Assembly (NCBI GenBank): GCA_019155205.2
Contig: JAHNZQ020000004.1
Span: 4,778,484 to 4,842,483 of the forward strand
Source of the DNA: Gracilaria vermiculophylla
Taxonomy: Eukaryota; Rhodophyta; Florideophyceae; Gracilariales; Gracilariaceae
Reading direction: 5' to 3'
Length of the DNA: 64,000 nt
Numbering within the stretch: the first letter of the stretch is position 1; each line of letters starts with the position of its first letter. Position numbers and translations under genes: made by a program. The notes below the pieces were generated by a model. The model was not told where the DNA came from, did not search any database, and saw only the letters and a program-made list of their open reading frames with translations. Shown in pieces: positions 30,840-40,140 of this stretch.

Positions 30840-33016
30840 TCATTGTTCTGCGGTTAAATCCTTTTCGATCATCTTCCGAGCAATACTATGATAAGAATTC
30901 TTCAGGTTGTCAAAGAGGTCCTTTGCGTATTGGCCTTTCGGGTAGATATGATGCATGTCTTTGAACAAAGGCCTAACAAACTTCATCCGGCCTTGACTTG
31001 ATACGAAGTCTTTCACATTCTCCAGGATCTTTTCGTACTTCGCTTTGAGAGCAATTCGGCACCATGAAAACCTGATCTCAGAGTTACGCATGCTGTTAAA
31101 ATCGCAGAACGACTCCAATACGGCCGCGCACTTCTCATTCCAAACAATTCCATCCTTAATGGAGTTGCCTTCACCAATCAACGCCTGGAGCTCATTCAAA
31201 AAGCAAAGCTTCTGTTTTGCCTCCCATACTGTGAACTGTGAGTCCCAATTCTGAAATTGTCCATGAGCCTTTTTCAGGCAAGCCTCCTCTTCATCATCCT
31301 TTGTGTCAACAAAAAAGTTCACCCACTGTTTCGCGCGTGTCGATGCCTCTTCAACGAGAGAAGTATCCACCGGAGCTAAATCTGGACATTTTCCGGTTCC
31401 ATGAAGCCACAAGTCTGTATCAATCTCTTCCGCAGTCTTCGGAAAAGTATTCTGAAATAACCGCACGAAATCCAAACTGGAAATTGACTGGTACTTGAAC
31501 GTCTGAAAGTAATCTCTCAAAAATTCTTTGAAGGACGTCAGACAAAATCAATAGAAGCATGTGTAAGTTAGTATTGAAAAGCACATATCGAAACGCAGGT
31601 GACAAACTTACCATGAAAGTCGGAGCCATAATCTTTCTTGACACAGTGCTCAAGCCAGAGCAAAAAGTTGTAACCTTTTTCATATGGAACACACGAGAAA
31701 TAGTCATCAGGGTCTTCCCCGTCCTTTAGTTTGGAGACCAGTGATGTTGTCTTGTGATGTTCACCAACGGAAGCGAGGTAGTTGTTCAGTGCTTGTCGGC
31801 CTGCTATCGCATCCAAGCCTTCCCGCCCAGATCCATACATTTTGCTAAGAATTCGACGTTCAAGCTTGACAGTAAAACCTTCATTCACCCAAAAGTGACA
31901 ACAGTCTCTGCACGACACGAGGTTCCCGGCCCAACTATGAGCTATTTCATGTACTATGACGCTGACCAGCGATCGATCTCCCTTTATTGCAAAATGGAAA
32001 ACGAAGAAAAAATGACCAATGTTAGAGTTCTTATTAGTACAAAAAAAGGAAACAGGGTTATTACTCACCGATAACAATGTTGGTGTCACAAAAGTAAGCA
32101 TTGGATTCTCCATGCCACCGTACGGAAATGAAGAAGGGAGGACGAGTAAATCGTACCTTCCCCATACGTACGGCCCAGCCAATTCTTCAGCCGTGGTGAG
32201 CATGCGCTCTACATCTACAAATTCGTTTGCTGCGTCTTCAATCACAGCTGGTTGAGCCCACACCCTGCACCTGGGTGACAATTCCCTGCTTTCCAAACTG
32301 CCACAGGCAAGAGCGAAGAGATATGAAGGAATTGGTACCGCGCAATGGAATCGGAAAGATCCATCCGGATCATCACTTTCAGATGGAACACGTTGCGCTG
32401 ACATGACAACGGGTAAAGATTCATACGGTGGTAAAACAGATACAACAGCAGTGTACGGGGACTTTACTGCTGGGGTGTCTTGACATGGAAATATAGAGCG
32501 TGCATGTATTGCCTGAGCTTGCGTGAACATGAAAGGTTGACCGGTAGCCTGCTCTGCTGACAACCAGTCACATGCGCCACCAGCCGGTGATCCGCCGCCA
32601 CAGCCATCCGTCTCGTAGGAAATGCAGATTTGGAATGTAGATGAATCAGACTGAGGCACATCTATGGACAAGACACCACCGACAGGGGATTCGTCTTCTT
32701 TCGCCGTATATGACAGAGACTCACCATTTGGGGTGGTAACTGATTTGACGTCGATGCCTCTTATATCCAGCGAAATTTGTTCAGATGACTGGAGCTTTCG
32801 AAAAGTGTAAATGGCGCGGCCGGAAAGACGCTTCCTGTCGAAGTCTACGGTTAGATAGATGCATATGTCATCGGTGAAGTGCACGCCTGGCCATGAATGT
32901 GACGCTGGGTCCTTGAAGTATGGTAGTGGCGGTTTCACAACATCAGGTGGTGCAGGAGGAAACGCTTGCTCTTCAAGGACCATGGCGACTAGCTGAATCG
33001 GTTTCACTAATATCAA
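30840..33016 (-). CDS. M1 aminopeptidase, leukotriene-A4-hydrolase type
   Basis: Exons on the minus strand are 33016-32069, 31981-31612 and 31525-30840, with introns of 87 and 86 nt (GTGAGT..AAAG, GTAAGT..AAAG), giving 667 residues. The zinc site is HEIAH (327-331) with the third ligand Glu350 in NEGF, exactly HEXXH-X18-E, and the exopeptidase motif GGMENP lies just before it (about 301-306). Splicing restores [23 protein letters not shown], matching the family across the first intron, and HEFLRDYFQTFKYQSIS across the second. The C-terminal helical domain is typical of LTA4H/aminopeptidase B. In algae a cytosolic peptidase is the safe call; epoxide hydrolase activity is unproven. An alternative start at 32983 (MVLEEQAF) has the better context. 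Confidence 0.9.
31982..32068 (-). other. In-frame 87-nt intron of the LTA4H-like gene
   Basis: Starts GTGAGT and ends AAAG after a T-rich stretch. Its length is a multiple of three and it contains no stop, so an unspliced mRNA would still be read through, adding 29 hydrophobic residues right before the zinc site. Confidence 0.8.
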
Positions 33017-33366
33017 TATGCGTTTGCGCTGAACGGATGCTGTGACGAGGTGGATCAGAAGAGATGGATGTTCTTTGTTTGCGACTAAACATAATACCTG
33101 ATTTTACTACCCATAGTATATGGAACTGATAATAAATAGACTCGAACTGAATCGTCATTTCCTTCCCCACCCATGCCATGGTACACTTCGCTCGTGTCCC
33201 AACCACGCTCTTCAAGCTTATGCGTTTCGCATATCTAACTTATTTTCGGGGCGTTGAGCCGAATCCAAGGGTAAAGAATCCTGGTTTGTGAACAAACTGA
33301 CCGATGGTATTCACCAATTAACCTTACGGACAACTGCTGCCAATGCCAAGTACTGTGTAATCCATC
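33017..33366. other. Divergent promoter, LTA4H-like / START
   Basis: About 350 bp between two start codons on opposite strands. No specific motif recognised. Confidence 0.45.
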
Positions 33367-34554
33367 ATGTCTTTTTCGGAGGACGTTGAAAAGCCAGCAA
33401 TCGAACCCAAAGCCCTTGAATCCAGTGAGCTTTCCATTCGCGATACCCTTCATAGTCGTCTCGAAGATATTAAAACGCTCTATGATGCCGACAAGTTACT
33501 ACAGGTTTCCCGTCTTCTATCAACTACACTCGCAGACGTCGAGACATTAAAATCTTCTCCATCACCACAATCACACAAACTAGTAGAAGAAGTACAGAAA
33601 ATTTTATCGAATCCACCGTACGTTCGCATAGCATCAGAATGTTCACAAGTTGAAGCTCTACGTGAAGGGCTAAGCTCAAAACATGGGTGGACTGTGTCTT
33701 ATGACGGAGCACGGACAAAAGTTTGGTATCGGAGAGAACCTAATGCTACTTCACATTCCGTTCTTATTGAAGGCGAAATTCGAGCCCCTCTTCTAAACGT
33801 GGCTGCATTAATCTACGAGGCGGATCTCTACGAACGCCTTTTCTGGTATATCACCTCCGCAAGAAGACTTCAGATTGAGAATCCCACTCCGTTGCGACGA
33901 GCAGCGTACATAACCGTCTTTGCACCATGGCCACTGTATGACCGTGATGTAGCCGTATATGCATACGCCGTTGATGCACTTGATGAGGACGATTGCGTGG
34001 TGGTGATCACGAAATCAATTGACGATTCTCATCCTGTAATAGAGAAGGTTCCCGAGCCAGGTACCCTATCTCGATTTGTCAGAGCCGACATGAACACCTC
34101 CGGATTTATGTTGTTCCCTGAGAGCCCCGGAGTGACAAAAGCCCGCTTTTTGTATAATGTTGATCCTCATCTCACGTTTGTTCCAATGGCTCTTGTAAAT
34201 TGGGGAGCTAGAACAATTTGCAGATGGTCACTTAGAACGCTCGAAACTCGTGCTCAGAACTTGGACAGACTTTCGCCTTTGTACAAAGAGAGGATGAAAT
34301 CGCAGCCGTTCTATGAATTCGTAAGAAAACGTCTCGAAGAATTCTGGAAACGTAAAGGAGAACAGTCTGAATCAATTATCGGCCATACTGGAGCGGCATC
34401 ATTGGAAGAACGACGTTCCCACAGTTTTGACCCCGAAGCCCAACCCCAGCTTCCACCGTCTTCGGTAATTAAAGCCATTATCAGGGGAGACGGTGGACAT
34501 GATTCCAACAAAACGAGTCGAGTGAAGTCCTTCTTCGGCGTCAGACATTCTTAG
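33367..34554 (+). CDS. START-domain (StAR-related lipid transfer) protein
   Basis: Encodes 395 residues. The START fold occupies about residues 105-300 and is recognised from KVWYRREPNATSHSVLIEGE, VAALIYEADLYERLFWYIT, YITVFAPWPLYDRDVAVYAY and the late VNWGARTICRWSLRTLET helix that closes the lipid pocket. The preceding 100 residues contain a helical segment (SRLEDIKTLYDADKLLQVSR). The C-terminal 90 residues are disordered-looking and basic at the end. The protein may move or sense a lipid at membranes; ligand unknown. No signal peptide or transmembrane segment. Its stop is 33 bp from the converging bromodomain-protein stop. Confidence 0.82.
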   Translation: MSFSEDVEKPAIEPKALESSELSIRDTLHSRLEDIKTLYDADKLLQVSRLLSTTLADVETLKSSPSPQSHKLVEEVQKILSNPPYVRIASECSQVEALREGLSSKHGWTVSYDGARTKVWYRREPNATSHSVLIEGEIRAPLLNVAALIYEADLYERLFWYITSARRLQIENPTPLRRAAYITVFAPWPLYDRDVAVYAYAVDALDEDDCVVVITKSIDDSHPVIEKVPEPGTLSRFVRADMNTSGFMLFPESPGVTKARFLYNVDPHLTFVPMALVNWGARTICRWSLRTLETRAQNLDRLSPLYKERMKSQPFYEFVRKRLEEFWKRKGEQSESIIGHTGAASLEERRSHSFDPEAQPQLPPSSVIKAIIRGDGGHDSNKTSRVKSFFGVRHS

Positions 34555-34587
34555 CGAAAGTATGTCAGGAACAATGCGAAAGTTTTA

Positions 34588-35985
34588 TTAGCTTCTGCTG
34601 TGCACAAGAGCTTTGGTAACATGATGCTTGATATAATCATCGACGGAGAAGCCAGCCTTAGTTAATTCTTCTATCCGCTGTCTGGCCACTATAAGTCCGC
34701 ACTCATCCGAACAATACTTGCTACCGGAAGTTTGCATTCTCTCACATTTCTGCGCTTCTGCTCTTGCACACAGCTTCGATTCCATTGAGTCGTCATCTTT
34801 TGATGGAGAACCATTCACTGAAGGTTCTGGACTAATTTTGACGCTCTTTTTCGCAGCTTTTCCATTCTTCTTTGTCTTTCCAGTCGGAGGCAATGCGTCA
34901 GACGCCTTTCTCTTCTTAGCTAGTCTCTTGTTCATAGCAATTACTTCCGTATCCTCAGCGCTTGCAGCCATAGACTCGAATTTGTTGCATAACTCGATAG
35001 CCCATTGCGAAAATTGATGATCACCTCCGTTGTACTGGCAGCAGTTAAACTTGACTTGTCGCATGTCCTTGGCAACATCTTCAAGATTTGTATACGCGCC
35101 ATTATCTAAATTCTTTTTGATAGTACCATAGTCCATTGGTCTCTTTATCCTTTCCAAATAGTCCGGACACTGTTCTCTTACAGGATCGACTGGAGCAAGG
35201 AACGGATACGCAAATTTGTGCTTGCTGATCTGATGAATAATCTTGTCGAGTTTCTTTGCTAATCTAGAATTACCTTCTTTGTCAAGCTTCCCAGATGGTA
35301 CCCACGGTTTGACTTCTCCATTTCCATTGGTAGATATAGATATGCTTCCACTACTAGATGATGCTTCTTTCTTCTTGGAGTTGGAATTGGCCTTCTTCCC
35401 GTTCATAGTTTTCTTTTCACGCAACTCCTTGACGAAGGGAATGCTGGAAAGAGATTCGTTGCCAAGGTTCTTGATCTGGGCCAGAATGAAGTCTTTCTCC
35501 ATCAGCAACTCCTTCTCAGAATAAGCCTTCATTTTGCCGTATGTTCCGGACAGTAGCTGTACAAACAGCTTATAGTTGCATTCACTTGGACCCATGGTAG
35601 TTCCCAATATGAAAATCCTCGAGCACAATTCAAATCGACGTCTGGCAGTCTCGTGGACGCGGGCATATTCCTTAGCCGGTTTCAGAAGACGATACCACAC
35701 ATCACTGGTCCGAATCCAGAGAGATGGATTCTGAGAATACTCGATGCACCATTCCTTCAAGGGAGCAGAGACTACCTTGATCGTTTTGCCACCGGTGTTG
35801 GCCACCAAGGTTCCTCGTGCGATGATGTCACCCTGTTGTTTGGCCGAGTGGTCGTCCAAGGCGCAAATGGACACTTTGTCATCGCCACGAGTAACTACAA
35901 AGTCGTTGAGTTCTCTCTGGGGAATCTTGTTGTCGTAGGACACATTGTAAATGGTAGGGGTATCACTTTCGACAATGAAGGACAT
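34588..35985 (-). CDS. Bromodomain protein with RFTS-like N-terminus and CFP1-like C-terminus
   Basis: 465 residues from the ATG at 35985 (context ACC-ATG-TCC); the frame is open to an earlier ATG at 36078 whose 31 residues look like untranslated leader. N-terminal part (about 25-150): APLKEWCIEY ... SLWIRTSDVWYRLLKPAKEY resembles the replication-foci-targeting domain of DNMT1-type proteins. Lys/Ser-rich linker (about 190-240). Bromodomain at about 243-342, with YPFLAPVDPVREQCPDY and the acetyl-lysine-binding Asn in QYNGGDH (Asn319). C-terminus (about 410-450) with KLCARAEAQKC and SKYCSDECGLIVARQRIEEL, like the zinc-binding C-terminal region of CFP1/CXXC1. A nuclear chromatin reader is inferred; no catalytic domain seen. 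Confidence 0.85.
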   Translation of the reverse strand: MSFIVESDTPTIYNVSYDNKIPQRELNDFVVTRGDDKVSICALDDHSAKQQGDIIARGTLVANTGGKTIKVVSAPLKEWCIEYSQNPSLWIRTSDVWYRLLKPAKEYARVHETARRRFELCSRIFILGTTMGPSECNYKLFVQLLSGTYGKMKAYSEKELLMEKDFILAQIKNLGNESLSSIPFVKELREKKTMNGKKANSNSKKKEASSSSGSISISTNGNGEVKPWVPSGKLDKEGNSRLAKKLDKIIHQISKHKFAYPFLAPVDPVREQCPDYLERIKRPMDYGTIKKNLDNGAYTNLEDVAKDMRQVKFNCCQYNGGDHQFSQWAIELCNKFESMAASAEDTEVIAMNKRLAKKRKASDALPPTGKTKKNGKAAKKSVKISPEPSVNGSPSKDDDSMESKLCARAEAQKCERMQTSGSKYCSDECGLIVARQRIEELTKAGFSVDDYIKHHVTKALVHSRS

Positions 35986-36802
35986 GGTTGCAGTGGGTAG
36001 GGAGTGCAGGGTTTGACAGGGAAGGCGATGAAGAGGGGTGGGGAAGAAGTACGCAACAGCAGAAGGGACGAGCAGCAAGCAACGGAGGTAGATGGCTGTC
36101 GGTTATCGACCATGTAGAAACGAAGGGCGACAGCGTCGAGTGTAACGTTGGCGGCGGGGAAAATCGGCAGCCATCTTACATGCAAAGTTTACGGCGAAAA
36201 TGCAGCGGCAAGTGGCCGCCGCGAAAGGCGGCGGTACGCAACTGCCGCCAATTGTCAATTGCAGTCGCCGCGTCACCTCCGTCTCCGCGTCCGACGGGGT
36301 GCGCGCGGTCGTCGCCTCCCCCTCAAAAATTTCCAAAAATCAACCTTTCGCTGATTGTGCGCCGTTCGTGCTCGCGGTGCAAACCCCTACGAGTGCGCGA
36401 CCTTCACGCTTTCACCCGCCGCCAGCCAAACTTTTTTCCACTTTTTCGGGAGCGTGCCTCACCACTGGCCGTGACGGGTCCATCACCGCACGCTTGGCTT
36501 CGCTCAGCGCCATTCATACGTTACACGAGAATTGCGGAGGGAACGGAGGTAAACTTTCAACACAGCCCGGAAGATGTGTTGCAGCCCTTCAGCCTTGGGG
36601 AGGACAGGTTGAAGAAAGCGTCTCAAAGCTTGGCGCCGTTATCAGATAGTGAACAGTTTATTCGGTTCTACTCGTAGTAGAGATGAAGACAGCCCTCAAT
36701 TGGTTTATCTGCGTATTCTACTCTGCGCGCACGAAAGTGTCCACGACTACTGCTCATATCCAGCACCACGCACCCATGCAGCTACATCGTCCTCATACGC
36801 GC
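35986..36802. other. Intergenic upstream of the bromodomain gene
   Basis: GC-rich stretch (36080-36500, many CGCCG/GCGGC) then AT-richer sequence up to the last exon of ubiquitin-L40. Large frames on the plus strand here are composition effects; no family recognised. Confidence 0.45.
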
Positions 36803-37728
<926 letters not shown>

Positions 37729-38757
37729 ATGTTGCGAAATCTTATGGTACAGATGACAACGGGAGGGCCACTACGGGCTCCCATCGGGATTCTTAGAAGC
37801 TTTACAACTTCCTTCCATTTACCAAAATCAGACTATTCTGCAACAATACCGGATATTCCAGCCAACACCAGGATTGCCTCAGTCGCAATAATTGGGGCCC
37901 CGAATGCTGGCAAGTCTTCTCTATCAAATGCAATGATCGGATGCCGAATTTCCGCGGTTTCTCGCAAAGTGAATGCAACCCGTGATCGCACTGTCGGAGC
38001 CTTCACGAGGGGGAACCGCCAACTCATATTCTGGGATACGCCAGGCGTTGTTGAGCGTCAATTTCTGAGCTCGTTAGGTCCTGAACGAAAACAACTCACC
38101 ACTTGCGGGTGGGGAGCTGCCGTGGATGCAGGCGTTGTTGTTATAGTTGTGGATGCATCGCGGGGCGAAAGATACTGGCAGAGATGTGCCCGAATTTCCG
38201 AGCAAGTAGCCAAAATTCGCAGCGATCATCAACGAGAGGGGGGCCTCGTGCTCGTGTTAAATAAGTGCGACAAGGTCTCACCACGGTCAAGAATTTTACT
38301 GGCCGCCGATTTCTTTCAAAGAGATGTTGGGAACTTTGCCTCAACGTTCGAAGACCGACTCTTCATGGTTTCTGCTTATAATGGTCGCGGCGTAGATGAC
38401 TTGAGAGAAAAACTCCTTGACATGACTGTGGAAGGCGAATTTGAAGTTCCCCCGGACACTAAGCATTGTGAAGATGATCTCGATCTGATCAGGCAGCACG
38501 TATGGGAAAAGCTTTTGCATCGCGTGCATGAAGAAATCCCCTATCAATGCAATTTCAAGAACGAAAGAATGATTGAGCTACCAAACGGCGATGTGTATGT
38601 CTCTGAAATTATAAGAGTTCCGAGACCAAGCACTGTGGGTATTGTTGTCGGTCCCCAAGGCAGTGTGATTGAATGGATTCGCGTTACTGCGGAACAAAGC
38701 GCAAGCGAGGCTCTGGGACGAACGGTTCATTTGAAACTGCGGGTGGTGGCAGCGTAA
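37729..38757 (+). CDS. era: Era-like GTPase, probably mitochondrial
   Basis: Encodes 342 residues. Era binds the 3' end of small-subunit rRNA and acts in ribosome assembly. G1 is GAPNAGKS (56-63), the Era-typical switch I stretch is SRKVNATRDRTVGAFT, G3 is DTPGVV, G4 is NKCD, and the C-terminal KH domain carries IIRVPRPSTVGIVVGPQGSV with its GxxG loop (GPQG). Residues 1-45 form a basic, hydroxylated leader with no acidic residues before the GTPase, so mitochondrial (ERAL1-like) or plastid import is likely. Converges on the TLDc-like gene at 156 bp. Confidence 0.92.
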   Translation: MLRNLMVQMTTGGPLRAPIGILRSFTTSFHLPKSDYSATIPDIPANTRIASVAIIGAPNAGKSSLSNAMIGCRISAVSRKVNATRDRTVGAFTRGNRQLIFWDTPGVVERQFLSSLGPERKQLTTCGWGAAVDAGVVVIVVDASRGERYWQRCARISEQVAKIRSDHQREGGLVLVLNKCDKVSPRSRILLAADFFQRDVGNFASTFEDRLFMVSAYNGRGVDDLREKLLDMTVEGEFEVPPDTKHCEDDLDLIRQHVWEKLLHRVHEEIPYQCNFKNERMIELPNGDVYVSEIIRVPRPSTVGIVVGPQGSVIEWIRVTAEQSASEALGRTVHLKLRVVAA

Positions 38758-38913
38758 GGAGCACTGGGAGTTGTTTGAAGTGAATGATGCTTCCCCACCT
38801 ATTAAGGAGAATATCCGCGTGTGTGATAGCAATGTGAAAAAAAATTATTTCCATACAAACTGGGTAGCTCAAAGACTGAGAAGATTCCTATCCTAGGACA
38901 TGGCGCGATAGCG

Positions 38914-39672
38914 CTAACCAAAGAGGCGCGAAAAAAACCCTTTCTTTGACTGTGACTTTTTGCGCTGCAATTCGTCGACATACTTCTTTGCCACAAGGAC
39001 TTGAACACTCTTCAATTTGGCCATGCTGTATTCACCGAATAAGCTCGTTGTGCCGTCGGGCATTCGACAGCTTGACGAGGCCGCGTTAGCCTTCATGATA
39101 TGCTTAGTTGGGTTCATTGGAATGCATAAGAGGGCGGCACCGAATCGCACGGCATAGTCATAGAAGTCATAGAGGGTAAGGTCTGTTGGAAGGGCATTAA
39201 TTATGTCGCCTTCTCGAACCGAGAAGACGAACATGGCCTTCTCGTTGGTGGCCTCGCGGTAGTCATCGCGAGCAAGGAAGCCAAAAGCAGTGTAGCCGCC
39301 GAAGAACACGTTTTTCTCAGTTTGACCGAGCAGCAAAGAAGGGACACCTTCGAGCGGCATTTGAACATCGAAGAAAGACTTGTTGGAAAAGCCGTCTACA
39401 TCAGAAGAATAAATGGAAGCTAATTGACAGTTTTCCAACATTGTCCCTTTTGTTATGGTAGCTATCGTTGTGTCTGGGAGAAGGAAGGCTTGGAGTTGCC
39501 CAGATTGCGCAGATAAGGTATCTACCGTCTGTTCCGGGGGGACGCATGCGCGGATGCGAGAGCTTGCGATTCGGGGGCTGGGGAGAGAAGTGGCGCGGGG
39601 CACAGGAAGAATACGGGCGGGACGGATGGGGGCATGAACAAGAAAAGCCATGGCGTCACGAATGCTGGTCAT
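38914..39672 (-). CDS. TLDc-like protein, possibly plastid-targeted
   Basis: 252 residues from the ATG at 39672 (MTSIRDAMAF). The open frame reaches 39942 but the extra 90 residues are GC-driven and unlike the rest. A nearby ATG at 39651 (MAFLVHAPIRPARIL) would give a classic transit-like leader. The middle (about 85-190) shows QMPLEGVPSLLLGQTEKNVF, FGGYTAFGFLARDDYREATN and EKAMFVFSVREGD, similar in pattern to the FGG and FLFS strands of TLDc domains, but I am not certain of the family. The C-terminus is very basic and aromatic (KSQSKKGFFSRLFG). No catalytic function is implied. Confidence 0.6.
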   Translation of the reverse strand: MTSIRDAMAFLVHAPIRPARILPVPRATSLPSPRIASSRIRACVPPEQTVDTLSAQSGQLQAFLLPDTTIATITKGTMLENCQLASIYSSDVDGFSNKSFFDVQMPLEGVPSLLLGQTEKNVFFGGYTAFGFLARDDYREATNEKAMFVFSVREGDIINALPTDLTLYDFYDYAVRFGAALLCIPMNPTKHIMKANAASSSCRMPDGTTSLFGEYSMAKLKSVQVLVAKKYVDELQRKKSQSKKGFFSRLFG

Positions 39673-40140
39673 TGATGTGGGCGGAGGTATCAAAGGTAGG
39701 CTCGCCCGGGTTCTGAGAGTGTGATCAGAGCGGACGCGTATTACTCTACACAAAAAGGGCCGCTTGTGAACCAGCAACACGTGCAAGTGGCTCGCTTTCA
39801 GTGGCGCTGACCGGCCGCACGCAGCGTTCAAGCGTGGAGTTGCCACCGGCCCTCCTGCGCGGGGCGCATTGAACGCGTGCTCTCGGCGTACGCAATGTGT
39901 GCACCGCTCCATAAAAATTCCCGAATTTAAAGGCAGTGCCACGAATCGTGCAAGCCTTCCGTCGCGGGTGCCGGGCGCAGTGTTGGACCAGTCTCCGTCG
40001 CCACAGCGGACATTTTCTCTGTACCAAGGGTATTACAAAGCCAGCACGCCCCGACCGCCTCTTGGCCTCAGCGCGCTTTCCCCAGCGGCTCTCATCCCGT
40101 CGCCGGCCGGTAGCTGCTGGCGCCCCTCTTTGAGCGCGAT
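39673..40140. other. Divergent promoter, TLDc-like / UPF1
   Basis: GC-rich start regions of the two genes; nothing else recognised. Confidence 0.45.

Noticed and set aside
35988..36677. 229-codon plus-strand frame upstream of the bromodomain gene
   Set aside because: It lies in the GC-rich leader and upstream region of the minus-strand gene and shows only composition-driven Arg/Ser/Pro sequence.
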